Positions 51,529 through 60,377 are shown, numbered from the stretch's first letter. The stretch is DNA of 64,000 bases from JAFGHJ01 sp964418485 (GCA_964418485.1 CAYQMH010000001.1:1-64000), one strand, 5' to 3'. The notes: a model not told the origin generated them from the letters alone. A program made the numbers and translations.

Positions 51529-52413
51529 TTATATTTCCACCCCCAAAGTCACTCTTATAATTATCCCTATTACAAAAGAAAGGGCGGCAACTCCGAGGCT
51601 TAAAAATGTCATCTCAAGAAAACGTTTTCTGAAAGGTAAATCCTTTGCAATTGAAACGTAGTAGTTGAAGAAGAATATAATGAATACTCCGATACCCAGA
51701 GTTGCCGTCAGGGCTAAGATATAATTGTTAAAAATAAAATATGGCAAAACCAGCAATAAAACAGTAACAATATAAGCTGTTCCAGTATAGAGTGAAGACT
51801 TGAGCGCTGTTTCAGTATTTCCTTCCGCTTTTGTAGAGAGGTATTCTGAAGCACCCATAGAAAGAGAAGCAGCAATTCCTGTTATGATTCCTACCGCCGC
51901 TATGAGACTTGTTTTTTGAAGGGCAAAAGAAAGGCCGGCAAGACTCCCGGTTAATTCAACAAGAGCATCATTTAAACCCAGAACAATTGAACCAACATAG
52001 TTGAGCTTTTCTTCGTCGAGTAAATCGATCAATTCTTTTTCGTGTTTTTCTTCATCTTCTGCGATTTGTTCCGCTTCCGGGATATATTCCGCGATTTCCA
52101 TGTAATTAACCTGAGCCTGTTCTTCGCCTTTTTCCATCAGTTTTACCGCAAAAGTGTACCCTAAGAATTTTGCGATTAAAGTAAATTTAAAAATTTTCCA
52201 GCGATTTGGCTTTAGATCTTTCTTCGTAATTGTTTGCCAGAATTTGGCATGCCTTAATTCTTCGTTTGCAATATCGAGCAAAACTTTTCTGTTCTTTTTG
52301 TCTTTTACTAATTTTGCAATATTGGAATATATATAGTATTCGGTAAGTTCACTCATTTGAGCAGTATAAATTTGTTTCATAATATGTTCAAGAGCTTCTA
52401 GTGACTTCCCCAT
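51529..52413 (-). CDS. Ferritin-like/VIT1 (MbfA-type) iron exporter
   Basis: A 294-residue fusion: an N-terminal ferritin-like four-helix domain (about 1-135; ANEELRHAKFW and AEDEEKHEKEL give ExxH-type metal ligands) and a C-terminal CCC1/VIT1 membrane domain with five hydrophobic helices (NDALVELTGSLAGLSFAL, SMGASEYLSTKAEG). Such MbfA-type proteins export iron from the cytoplasm. I choose ATG 52413 with aaggagg 4 bp upstream; TTG 52416 is too close. A promoter lies at 52486-52514, and a 13-bp palindrome (52441-52453) lies in the leader. With feoAB it gives an import/export pair for iron. Confidence 0.88.
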   Translation of the reverse strand: MGKSLEALEHIMKQIYTAQMSELTEYYIYSNIAKLVKDKKNRKVLLDIANEELRHAKFWQTITKKDLKPNRWKIFKFTLIAKFLGYTFAVKLMEKGEEQAQVNYMEIAEYIPEAEQIAEDEEKHEKELIDLLDEEKLNYVGSIVLGLNDALVELTGSLAGLSFALQKTSLIAAVGIITGIAASLSMGASEYLSTKAEGNTETALKSSLYTGTAYIVTVLLLVLPYFIFNNYILALTATLGIGVFIIFFFNYYVSIAKDLPFRKRFLEMTFLSLGVAALSFVIGIIIRVTLGVEI

Positions 52414-52440
52414 CAAACCTCCTTATAGTAGCAGAAGATT

Positions 52441-52514
52441 GTTAAAGTTTAACCCCTGCATCAATAAAAACTTTTCTTCTTTTAAATTTTATGAATTTTT
52501 TGCCGTTTTGTCAA
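52441..52514 (-). promoter_or_regulatory. Promoter and leader palindrome of the iron exporter
   Basis: On the reverse strand TTGACA (52509-52514), 17-bp spacer, TAAAAT (52486-52491). The perfect palindrome GTTAAA-G-TTTAAC (52441-52453) lies about 33 bp downstream of the -10, a possible operator for a metal regulator. Confidence 0.5.
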
Positions 52515-52555
52515 CCGTTTTTTCTATAGACTGTTTTTAAATTCTTTGCAATATG

Positions 52556-53209
52556 TTATTTGAATACTTCACCCGTTTCTTTTGCCCAGAAAACGAGGTC
52601 CAGGGTATCCATCGGTATATTTAAATTTTTTGATAACTTTTTCATTTTTTCTTCTATTTCTATATACTTTTTTTCTGATAAATTTTTTGGGTATTCTCCT
52701 AAGACCCCAAGTTCTATTAGATTTCTTATAATATGTCTATCAAGTATAGCTATATCTGCGCCAAGCCCAATATTTCGGAGGAAATGACTCGCTTCCTTCC
52801 ATCCTATACCTTTCAGGTTTTTCACCAGATATTCTCTTAAGGTTATAGGAGATTTAGATTTTTTTATGATACTATATATTGAATCGCCACCCTTGAAAAA
52901 TTTATTTCTGGCTTCGAGAAGATATTCTGTTTTTTTATTTTTAAATCTGACCTTTTGCAGCTCTTTATTTATAGCTTTCTTTGTTCCGTTAAGAAGAATA
53001 CTCTTTTTTCGCATCGATAGGATCGCCTCCCAGCACAATCTTGCTTTCGATTGAGGAGTCAATATGCAGAAGGCTAATTCGGCAAACACCTCTTCGGGAC
53101 TTGCGTTTTCGCCTATTTGCTTGAATTCGTCGAGCCGGCGTTCAATTTCTTTCTTGAATTTCGAATATACTTGTTTTATTTCGGGGATATTTTTTTTATT
53201 AATTTCCAA
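52556..53209 (-). CDS. N-glycosylase/DNA lyase (OGG2-type)
   Basis: A 217-residue base-excision repair enzyme of the HhH-GPD superfamily that removes 8-oxoguanine and nicks the strand. The helix-hairpin-helix reads LKGIGWKEASHFLRNIG with catalytic Lys138, and the conserved Asp157 lies in IAILDRHIIRNL. ASHFLRN is the signature of the OGG2 group, found in archaea and some bacteria. The start is TTG at 53209 after ggaaaa. It is next to oxidative-stress genes, transcribed away from them. Confidence 0.9.
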   Translation of the reverse strand: MEINKKNIPEIKQVYSKFKKEIERRLDEFKQIGENASPEEVFAELAFCILTPQSKARLCWEAILSMRKKSILLNGTKKAINKELQKVRFKNKKTEYLLEARNKFFKGGDSIYSIIKKSKSPITLREYLVKNLKGIGWKEASHFLRNIGLGADIAILDRHIIRNLIELGVLGEYPKNLSEKKYIEIEEKMKKLSKNLNIPMDTLDLVFWAKETGEVFK

Positions 53210-53579
53210 TTTTCCAAACTTACCATACTAAAGTGATTGCCTATGTCAAGACGGCAACCCACCCCACACCAAATATTAACCACAGAGGACACAGAGAAAA
53301 ACAAACCCTCAGAGACCACAGAGAAAAACAACAAATTATTTTTTTAATTAAAAACCCCAACCCCTCCAAAAAATAGAAACAACGAATTACACGAATAGCA
53401 CGAATATCGAAAAGAAAAAAACTGATTTATTTGTGCAATTTGTTGTTAAAAAACGGGTGGTGCGGGTTCTTTATTTTTCCTATTCGACAATTTAACCATT
53501 CAACTAATTTTCTGACGCCCTGATTCTTCTTGCTCCGCAAACCTGCTTTTCTTTTTCTCAATTAGAGAAAAACTACACC
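53210..53579. repeat. Repeat-filled intergenic region
   Basis: Contains ccacagaggacacagagaaa (53281-53300), the related cagagaccacagagaaa (53311-53327), caacgaattacacgaatag (53379-53398) then cacgaata, and tttgtgcaatttgttgtt (53430-53448). It ends with gacaatttaaccattcaac near 53486-53505. There is no gene. Confidence 0.7.
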
Positions 53580-53642
53580 TTGACAAAAACAAGAAATCAT
53601 ATATAATGATTTGGAATAATTTTAAATTTGTAATGATTACAA
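53580..53642 (+). promoter_or_regulatory. Promoter and PerR-like operator of the rubrerythrin/superoxide reductase operon
   Basis: Perfect boxes: TTGACA (53580-53585), 16-bp spacer, TATAAT (53602-53607). Centred 28 bp after the -10 is the palindrome TTGTAAT-G-ATTACAA (53628-53642), which fits the PerR box pattern of 7-1-7 with TTATAAT-N-ATTATAA. Binding would block early elongation or initiation. Confidence 0.75.
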
Positions 53643-53669
53643 AAATAAAATGAAAGTTCAGGAGGTAAG

Positions 53670-54173
53670 ATGAAAGAGATGACGAAGAGAGCCTTAAGCG
53701 ATGCGTTCGCCGGAGAATCTATGGCTCATATGAAATACATTATTTACAGCGATATTGCAAGAGAGGAAGGATATTCTAATGTGGCAAGGCTTTTTGAGGC
53801 TATCGCGTATGCCGAGAGAGTGCATGCCAGAAATCATGCCAGGCTTTTAGGCTTATTGGGTAAGACGGTTGGCAATCTTCGGAAAAGCGTTGACGGAGAA
53901 TCCTTTGAAATCGAGGAAATGTATCCTGTTTATAAAAACACTGCAAGTCTTCAAGGTGAGAAGGCGGCAGAGATTTCAAATAATTACGCTTTAGAAGCCG
54001 AAAAAATACATCAAACTATGTATGCAGAGTCAAAGAAAGATGTTGCAAAAGGTAAGGACATAAAATTAGCAGAAGTTTATGTTTGCCCCGTTTGCGGATA
54101 TACGCACGAAGGAAATCCGCCGGATAAATGTCCGGTATGTAACGCTTCTTCTAAAACATTTAAAAAATTTTAA
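53670..54173 (+). CDS. Rubrerythrin
   Basis: A 167-residue peroxidase of anaerobes that reduces hydrogen peroxide with electrons from rubredoxin or NAD(P)H systems. The four-helix diiron domain shows AFAGESMAHMKYIIYSDIA, AYAERVHARNHARLL and YALEAEKIHQTMY (Glu/His ligands). The C-terminal rubredoxin-like domain is VYVCPVCGYTHEGNPPDKCPVC. The ATG follows aggagg. It is co-transcribed with the superoxide reductase gene 20 bp downstream. Confidence 0.95.
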   Translation: MKEMTKRALSDAFAGESMAHMKYIIYSDIAREEGYSNVARLFEAIAYAERVHARNHARLLGLLGKTVGNLRKSVDGESFEIEEMYPVYKNTASLQGEKAAEISNNYALEAEKIHQTMYAESKKDVAKGKDIKLAEVYVCPVCGYTHEGNPPDKCPVCNASSKTFKKF

Positions 54174-54193
54174 CGAAAGGGAGGTATTGAATT

Positions 54194-54574
54194 ATGGGTT
54201 TTGCAGAACTTTTAAAAACGGCTGATTGGAAATCTGAAAAACATGTACCTGCAATAGAAGTATTGGAAAAAGATGAAAAGGTCAAGTTAAGAGTTTCCGT
54301 TGGTAAAGAAATTCCTCATCCAAACAAAACCGAACATCATATAAGGTGGATCGAAGTTTACTTTAAGCCCGAAGGCAGTAAGTTTCCTTATATGATCGGA
54401 AAGGCTGATTTTGAAGCACACGGAGCTTCCACGGAAGGTCCCGATACAAGTACGGTTTATACTGAACCGGATGTTAATCTAACGTTTAAAACCGGAAAAT
54501 CTGGCACTATCTATGCTTTCTCTTACTGTAACATCCACGGCCTGTGGGTTAACGAAGAGGAGTTGGATATATAG
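54194..54574 (+). CDS. sor: Superoxide reductase (desulfoferrodoxin/neelaredoxin type)
   Basis: A 126-residue enzyme that reduces superoxide to hydrogen peroxide without making oxygen. The iron centre is given by Glu15-Lys16-His17 (SEKHVPAI), His42, His48, Cys112 and His115 (YCNIHGLW). It lacks the N-terminal desulforedoxin domain, so it is the one-iron class. The peroxide formed would be removed by the rubrerythrin encoded just upstream. The ATG follows gggagg. Confidence 0.95.
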   Translation: MGFAELLKTADWKSEKHVPAIEVLEKDEKVKLRVSVGKEIPHPNKTEHHIRWIEVYFKPEGSKFPYMIGKADFEAHGASTEGPDTSTVYTEPDVNLTFKTGKSGTIYAFSYCNIHGLWVNEEELDI

Positions 54575-54590
54575 ATATTAGTGAAGTAAT

Positions 54591-54734
54591 AAATTAAATA
54601 TTAAAAATTAAAAAGCAAAATTACAGATGAAAATGCAAAATTTTTTATATTGTTCAAATACATGTAGTTTTTTTATTTTTGAACTTTAATCTGTATTTTT
54701 GCATTTTGATTTTTGAATTTAGCGGCTTCGCCGC
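54591..54734. repeat. Inverted pair of the AT-rich repeat plus GCGGC hairpin
   Basis: The left arm (54591-54629: aaattaaatattaaaaatt then gcaaaattacag) and right arm (54686-54721) are inverse copies of the AT-rich repeat also seen near 7239, 25473 and 26872. A GCGGC-TTC-GCCGC hairpin (54722-54734) is joined to the right arm. The pair can fold into a long AT-rich stem and may terminate the sor transcript. Confidence 0.6.
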
Positions 54735-54869
54735 GCATGGAATTTTCTACTTGAAATCTACTTGGATTTCGCTATAATAGATTAATAGATATGAAAATAA
54801 ATTATGAATCTTTATTCCGGATTTTTAGATTTCAATTGTCTTGTGTATTCGCAGACGGGGGTTTTAAAA

Positions 54870-57185
54870 ATGAAAAATTCGAGAATTTTCAACGGGTTTT
54901 TTCTTTTGTTGGTTTTATGGTTGCCTGTAATATTGCAGGCAGAATTAAAAAAGGATTTAAGTTTACTTAGGCCTCCGATGGATGAGTTTATAGATTCTTT
55001 AATGGTGAAAATGACGCTTGAAGAAAAGTTGGGTCAGCTGGCTCAATATACAGGTGGCTTGCATAATGCGCTCAACTCCATGGTGGATGACAAGCTTAAA
55101 GATATGATAAGGAGGGGTAAGGTTAGTTCTTTATTGCATGTATTGGGTGCCGATTTTCTTGGTGGCTTGCAGAAAATAGCTGTCGAAGAATCGCGTCTTG
55201 GAATACCCTTAATATTTGGTCTCGATGTTGTTCACGGATTTAAAACAATTTTCCCCGTTCCTCTTGCGTCTGCCTGCAGTTTTGAACCGGAAGCTGTACA
55301 GCGAACAGCAAGAATTGCGGCAGTTGAAGCTGCGGCTTCGGGTGTACACTGGACTTTTGCTCCTATGGTCGATATTACTCTCGACCCAAGATGGGGAAGG
55401 ATAGTGGAAGGAGTGGGGGAGGACCCTTATCTGGGTACTGTTATGGCAAAGGCGCAGGTCGAGGGTTACCAGGGAGATGATTTGAGTTTTGCAAATACAA
55501 TTCTTGCATGTCCGAAACATTATGTCGCCTATGGTGCGGCTTGTGGCGGAAGGGATTATGATAGTACAGAAGTTTCGCTGCGAACACTTAATGATGTGTA
55601 TTTGCCGCCTTTTCTTGCAGCAATTAAGGCTGGAGCCGGGTCGATTATGAATGGATATAACGATATTAACGGAGAACCCATGTCTGCGAACAAAGAGCTT
55701 TTAACTGATGTGCTTAGAAAAAAATGGGGTTTTGGTGGTTTTGTTGTTAGTGATTGGGATTCAATCGGAGAATTGATAAATCATGGTGTTGCGAAGGATA
55801 GATTGGAGGCAGGTAAGAAGGCGTTATCTGCTGGGATAGATATGGATATGAAGAGTGGAATATTTGGCGAAGATATGTTGGAGGCCGTAAAGAAAGGGGA
55901 GATACCGGAAGAATTAGTGGATAAAGCGGTCAGAAGAATTCTTGAGGCTAAATACAAATTGGGACTTTTCGATGACCCGTTTAAGTATTGTGATCCGGAG
56001 GTCGAAAAAGCTGAGATTTTAAAAGAAGAGCATATTAAGGCAGCAAGAGATATGGCATGCAAATCCATTGTATTATTAAAAAATGAAGATAATGTTCTTC
56101 CTTTGAAAAAGGATTTGAAAAAGATTGCTGTTATCGGGCCTCTTGCGGACGATTCGAGAGCGCCTCTTGGTTTGTGGAAAGCTGTTGGTGAAGAAAAGGA
56201 TGTTGTGACCGTATTAGAAGGTATAAAAAATATAGTTTCTGAAGGGACAGAAATTCTTTATGCTAAAGGCTGTGAAGTAAATGGAGATGATGAAAGCTTA
56301 TTTACGGAAGCTGTTTCTTTGGCTGTAAGGTCAGATATTGTTGTGCTGGTTCTGGGAGAATCCGCTAATATGAGCGGAGAAGCTAGAAGCCGCTCGGAAA
56401 TCGATCTTCCAGGTGTTCAGAAGAAACTTGCTAAGGAAATTGTAAATACGGGAACTAAAGTGGTAGCTGTGCTTTTGAATGGAAGACCGCTTGCGACTTC
56501 CTTTTTGAGTGAAAATATTCCGGCGATTCTGGAAACCTGGTTTTTAGGTATTCAGTCTGGTAACGCTATCGCCGATGTTTTGTTCGGCGATTATAATCCC
56601 GGAGGTAAACTTGCCGTAACTATACCGCGGAGCGTGGGTCGGATTCCCTCTTTTTATTATCACAGAAATACCGGTAAGCCGGCTTCTGAGGAAAATCTAT
56701 TTACTTCCCGGTATATTGATTTACCTCTTACTCCTTTGTATCCATTCGGACATGGCTTAAGTTATACGGATTTCAAATACTCGAAATTAAAAATAAAAAA
56801 TAAAAAAGTAGAAGCAGGTGACTCATTAGAGTTGAGTTTCTCTCTTAAGAACACGGGAAAAGTTTTTGGAAGCGAAGTTATTCAGTTGTATATCAAGGAT
56901 GTGGTCGCAAGTGTAGCTCCGCCGGTTAAAAAATTGGTAGGCTTTAAGAGGATATATCTGGAAGGTGGGGAGGAAGTAAAAGTTAGTATGAAAATGCCCG
57001 TGAATCTTCTTGCTTTTTATAATAAAGATATGAAAAAAGTCGTGGAGCTGGGAGAGATTAAGTTAATGATTGGCAGTTCTTCCGAGGATATACGGCTCGA
57101 CGGATCTTTCACGATTGCAGGGGAAGAAACCGAAGTAAGCGAGACAGAAGTTTACTATACTGAAGTCGAAGTAAACATGGATTAG
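54870..57185 (+). CDS. Glycoside hydrolase family 3 beta-glucosidase (BglX-like)
   Basis: A 771-residue exported beta-glucosidase. After a signal peptide (MKNSRIFNGFFLLLVLWLP, cleavage after LQA) come the GH3 barrel, with FGLDVVHGFKTIFPVPL, CPKHYVAYG and the catalytic nucleophile Asp295 in VVSDWDSIGE. The sandwich domain follows (KSIVLLKNEDNVLPLKK, GEARSRSEIDLPG), then a fibronectin-like C-terminal domain (LSYTDFKYSKLKI). Such enzymes release glucose from beta-glucans or cellooligosaccharides in the periplasm. The frame is open 22 codons further upstream, but Met at 54870 starts a proper signal peptide. It stands alone, yet would feed the phosphorylase locus. Confidence 0.93.
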   Translation: MKNSRIFNGFFLLLVLWLPVILQAELKKDLSLLRPPMDEFIDSLMVKMTLEEKLGQLAQYTGGLHNALNSMVDDKLKDMIRRGKVSSLLHVLGADFLGGLQKIAVEESRLGIPLIFGLDVVHGFKTIFPVPLASACSFEPEAVQRTARIAAVEAAASGVHWTFAPMVDITLDPRWGRIVEGVGEDPYLGTVMAKAQVEGYQGDDLSFANTILACPKHYVAYGAACGGRDYDSTEVSLRTLNDVYLPPFLAAIKAGAGSIMNGYNDINGEPMSANKELLTDVLRKKWGFGGFVVSDWDSIGELINHGVAKDRLEAGKKALSAGIDMDMKSGIFGEDMLEAVKKGEIPEELVDKAVRRILEAKYKLGLFDDPFKYCDPEVEKAEILKEEHIKAARDMACKSIVLLKNEDNVLPLKKDLKKIAVIGPLADDSRAPLGLWKAVGEEKDVVTVLEGIKNIVSEGTEILYAKGCEVNGDDESLFTEAVSLAVRSDIVVLVLGESANMSGEARSRSEIDLPGVQKKLAKEIVNTGTKVVAVLLNGRPLATSFLSENIPAILETWFLGIQSGNAIADVLFGDYNPGGKLAVTIPRSVGRIPSFYYHRNTGKPASEENLFTSRYIDLPLTPLYPFGHGLSYTDFKYSKLKIKNKKVEAGDSLELSFSLKNTGKVFGSEVIQLYIKDVVASVAPPVKKLVGFKRIYLEGGEEVKVSMKMPVNLLAFYNKDMKKVVELGEIKLMIGSSSEDIRLDGSFTIAGEETEVSETEVYYTEVEVNMD

Positions 57186-57249
57186 CAGGTAGCTGGTTTC
57201 AGTTTTTGTTTTTTAAGTTTCGAGTTAATAACCTTTCCAGCTTTAGGCG

Positions 57250-57666
57250 TTTGGGATAACACTTTCGAAAAACCACAGTCAGTTTCCCCTGCGGTTTATT
57301 TCACAAGGAGTGCTGTTCGAGAAAGACGTGGTCAATTTCCCCTGCGGTTTTATTCGCAAGGAGTACTGTTCGAGAAAACCAGAGTCAATTCTCCCAGCGA
57401 GAGAATTGCTCTTTACCTCTCGCTCTCACTCTTTTCGATTTTTGTAAAATCGAAAAACCGTGCCCGTTCGAGCTCCGAGATATTTTCCTGAACAGTACCC
57501 CTTACTCATTGGGCTGTTTTTGTCAAAAGTCCATGCCCGCTCGGTCTGCGAGACATTTTTTATGAAAGGCATCCCTGAACTTTTAATATTTTAAGAAAAT
57601 AAAAAGGATAGTGTGCCCGCTCGGTCTGCGAGATATTTTTCTTGAGCGGTATCCCTCACTCTTGGG
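57250..57666. repeat. Triply nested composite palindromic element
   Basis: Three left arms (starting about 57256, 57306 and 57360; core ctgttcgagaaa) are followed by three right arms (57469-57505, 57531-57577 and 57612-57658; core tgcccgctcggtctgcgaga). Left arm 3 and right arm 3 are complementary over GTACTGTTC. Inside are the hairpins aattctc/gagagaatt (57388-57408) and ttttcgatttt/aaaatcgaaaa (57432-57456). Left arms 1 and 2 are tandem near-copies of about 53 bp. There is no protein frame. The same element is single at 47472-47702. Confidence 0.75.
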
Positions 57667-57759
57667 TTTTAAACAACAAAAAAATCTCTGTGCTCTCTGT
57701 GTGTTTGTTTTTTCTCTGTGTGCTCTGTGGTTTAAAAAATCGAGGTTGGGGTTGCCCTC
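57667..57759. repeat. Periodic intergenic repeats before the TonB receptor operon
   Basis: Carries atctctgtgctctctgtgtg (57683-57703) and tctctgtgtgctctgtgg (57712-57730), the CACAGAG family on the other strand. Confidence 0.7.
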
Positions 57760-57805
57760 TTGACAAAGTTGGTTTTAGTGTTACCTTTTATTAAAAAGTA
57801 ACACT
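57760..57805 (+). promoter_or_regulatory. Promoter and 29-bp operator of the metal-uptake operon
   Basis: TTGACA lies at 57760-57765; after 16 bp the -10 candidate is TACCTT (57782-57787). A palindrome with 14-bp arms and one mismatched pair, AGTGTTAC....GTAACACT (57777-57805), covers the -10 and the expected start. A metal-sensing repressor (Fur/Zur or DtxR type) is the natural guess. An in-frame TTG start at 57805 would lie inside this operator and is therefore not the start used. Confidence 0.65.
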
Positions 57806-57822
57806 TGTTAAAGGGGGTATTA

Positions 57823-59610
57823 ATGGTTTTGTTTTTGGTGTATATTTTGGCGATTGTTGATTCTTCGGAATCTGTTATGGATACTTCGTATACTAAAATG
57901 TATTTTTCAGAAGGTGTAGTAGTTACCGCGAGCAGATACGAGGATGAGGTTTCCGATATCTCAACGTCTGTTTCCGTAATTACCGAAAAGGATATAAAAT
58001 TTGTAAATTCTTATATAGCTCCCGATTTGCTTTCTGATGTTCCCGGTGTGGAAGTTATGAAAACGGGCAATTTTGGAAGAGCTGATGTAGTAATAAGAGG
58101 GATCGGAAATAATGGGAGGAAGCTTGGTTTCCTTGTCGACGGAAGACCGGAAAAGATGGCTATATATGGTTGTGCGGTAACCCATACGTTTCCTCTTCAT
58201 AATGTAAAAAAAATAGAGGTTGTTAAGGGTCCCCTTTCTTCTTTGTACGGTTCCGGGGCTATGGGGGGTGTTGTCAATATTTTAACCAGGCAGCCCAGCG
58301 GTGGTGATAAGCTGAATTTCGAGTGTGATTACGGAAGTTACAATACTTACAATTTAACTGGTTCTTTCGAGGAATCTTTCTCTAAAATAGATTTTTTGGG
58401 TACAGTGCAAAAGAATTCATCCGATGGCTACCAGGAGAATTCGGCTTCGAGTACTGATGCTTATCAGGGTAATTTAGTATACAATATTAATGGAGATTGG
58501 AGAATTGAAAATTATGCCAAGTACGTGGAGGCATATAAGCAGGATCCGGCAACCGTAGGAGATACCTCTACTCCTGAAGGCTATCAGAACTACGAAAGAG
58601 GAGCTTTTGATGTTTCTGTGTATGGGTATATGGATAAAATCGATTTTCAAACAAAAATCTACAGGACTTATGGTTATCATGAATTTTCTGACGGATGGGA
58701 GTCGAGGGATAGAACCGACGGTTTGAGTCCTTCGGTTAGATTATCTTTTTTAAAAGGAAATGAGACTCAAGGCGGCTTTGAATTTTATAAACAATACGGG
58801 AACTGGATTTCTACTGATAGAAAGTGGGATAGGGCAGTATATGAAGGATTTATTCATACGCAGCAGAAAACCTCGTTTGTTAATCTTTCGGGAGGGGTAA
58901 GATATACTTATGTAAGCGATTCGGAAGGGGTTTTTTCATACGATGGTGGAATTGTTATTAAATATAATAACACAAGGATTCGGGGTAGAATAGGCAAAGG
59001 CTTTAGACTCCCTTCTTTTAATGATCTCTATCTTTTTTCTTCCTCGAATCCTTCTCTCGTGGCGGAAGAACTGTGGGATTACGAAATCGGTTTAAGGCAA
59101 AAATTGTCTGATATCATGGACCTCGATTTTGCTCTATACCGTATGAATACAAACAATTTCATCAGATTCTCTCCTACAAGTGGTCAATTTGAAAATATAG
59201 ATACATTGATTGAGAAAGGGCTGGAAACTTCTATCGGTATATATCCCGTTGATTGGTTGAAGCTTAAAGTATTTTATTCTTATATCGACAGGGAGGATAG
59301 AACGCAAGGCGTTCCCGGTCAGAAGTTCAGCGGAAGTATTACTTTCGAGAGGGATATTTTAGAAGCAAGGTTGAGCGGAAGATATTTGACCGATTATTAC
59401 GCTGCTGACAATCATTTAGAAGAAATCCCTTCCTATTATGTTTTTGATTTCCGTTTAAATGTTAAACCTAAGGATTATGTGTCTTTGTCTTTAGGTATCG
59501 ACAATATACTTGATGAGTACTATGAGCGGTATGTTGAAGTGCCTAATGCCACAGGTTTGTATAGCATGCCCGGTAGGACTTTTAAGATGGGAATTGCTCT
59601 GGAAAAATGA
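57823..59610 (+). CDS. TonB-dependent outer-membrane receptor
   Basis: A 595-residue outer-membrane receptor. The short signal (MVLFLVYILAIVDSSES) is followed by VVVTASRYEDEVSDISTSVSVIT (TonB-box-like start and plug), then RADVVIRGIGNNGRKLGFLVDG and VVKGPLSSLYGSGAMGGVVN, the conserved plug motifs. The 22-strand barrel ends with typical ...MPGRTFKMGIALEK. The family is that of BtuB/vitamin B12 and metal-chelate receptors. ATG 57823 follows aaaggggg; the open frame begins six codons earlier at a TTG. It is the first gene of an operon with a metal-type ABC transporter. Confidence 0.9.
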   Translation: MVLFLVYILAIVDSSESVMDTSYTKMYFSEGVVVTASRYEDEVSDISTSVSVITEKDIKFVNSYIAPDLLSDVPGVEVMKTGNFGRADVVIRGIGNNGRKLGFLVDGRPEKMAIYGCAVTHTFPLHNVKKIEVVKGPLSSLYGSGAMGGVVNILTRQPSGGDKLNFECDYGSYNTYNLTGSFEESFSKIDFLGTVQKNSSDGYQENSASSTDAYQGNLVYNINGDWRIENYAKYVEAYKQDPATVGDTSTPEGYQNYERGAFDVSVYGYMDKIDFQTKIYRTYGYHEFSDGWESRDRTDGLSPSVRLSFLKGNETQGGFEFYKQYGNWISTDRKWDRAVYEGFIHTQQKTSFVNLSGGVRYTYVSDSEGVFSYDGGIVIKYNNTRIRGRIGKGFRLPSFNDLYLFSSSNPSLVAEELWDYEIGLRQKLSDIMDLDFALYRMNTNNFIRFSPTSGQFENIDTLIEKGLETSIGIYPVDWLKLKVFYSYIDREDRTQGVPGQKFSGSITFERDILEARLSGRYLTDYYAADNHLEEIPSYYVFDFRLNVKPKDYVSLSLGIDNILDEYYERYVEVPNATGLYSMPGRTFKMGIALEK

Positions 59611-60377
59611 ATCTACTTTTTCTGATTTTAAGTATGGGAATAGTTACCTCGACAACCGATATATCTTCTGTTGTGGAGGCTATTGCTCCCGATGACGCTA
59701 AAGTGGTTAGCATTGTGTCCGGTGGAATGTGTCCCGGGCATTTTGATCTCTCTCCGGCTGAAGCTAATTTGATTTTTTTATCAGACTTAATTATTTATCA
59801 CGGCTACGAATCATGGTTTGCGAAAGTGGAAAAATTAAAGCTCGATATCGATATAGTGGATTTAGAGACCGATGGTAGTTGGATGATTCCGGATATATAT
59901 CTAAAAGGAGCTTTAGAGATTTACAATATTTTAAAAAAGGAATACGGTTCTGATAGTGTTAGTATCAGAAAAATCGATAAAAAGTACGAAAAATTTAAAA
60001 TGAGTGTGGATACACTTTCTAATATAGTTGCAAAGAAGAAAGAATCGATTAAAGGAATTAAAGTTATTTGTAATGAACATCAGAAGGATTTTCTTCTTTT
60101 TCTCGGCGCGGAAGTTGTTGCCGTTTTTTCTCCGGGAGACGATATTTCTCTTAAAGAAATATCGGAGATAGTAAAAGTCGGAAAAGACGAAAACGTGCAG
60201 TTAGTTGTGGATAATCTTCAAAGCGGTAAAAAAGTCGGTAGCACGATAGCGGATGAATTAAAAAGTGCTTATATAATTTTTTCTAATTTTCCGGAAGAAC
60301 AGGGATATAAGGTAACTCTTTTAAATAATATAGATCTCTTGCTGGAGATCATAAGTGATAAAAATACAAAAAGTTAG
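59607..60377 (+). CDS. Metal ABC transporter substrate-binding protein (ZnuA-like, atypical ligands)
   Basis: A 256-residue periplasmic binding protein of the ZnuA/TroA cluster. The short signal is MNLLFLILSMGIVTS. The fold-typical start TDISSVVEAIAPDDAKV is followed by SGGMCPGHFDLSP, where Cys42 and His45 stand where ZnuA has DPHxYEP, then IIYHGYESWF (His65) and VICNEHQKDF (Cys155, His158). No His-rich loop is present, and the Cys-containing ligand set suggests a soft metal, chelate or other cargo rather than simple zinc (inference). ATG overlaps the receptor stop by 4 bp and the ATPase start by 23 bp. Confidence 0.8.
   Translation: MNLLFLILSMGIVTSTTDISSVVEAIAPDDAKVVSIVSGGMCPGHFDLSPAEANLIFLSDLIIYHGYESWFAKVEKLKLDIDIVDLETDGSWMIPDIYLKGALEIYNILKKEYGSDSVSIRKIDKKYEKFKMSVDTLSNIVAKKKESIKGIKVICNEHQKDFLLFLGAEVVAVFSPGDDISLKEISEIVKVGKDENVQLVVDNLQSGKKVGSTIADELKSAYIIFSNFPEEQGYKVTLLNNIDLLLEIISDKNTKS

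Noticed and set aside
53281..53410. CRISPR-like array of short repeats
   Set aside because: The repeats are imperfect and near-tandem with no unique spacers, and no cas gene is present.
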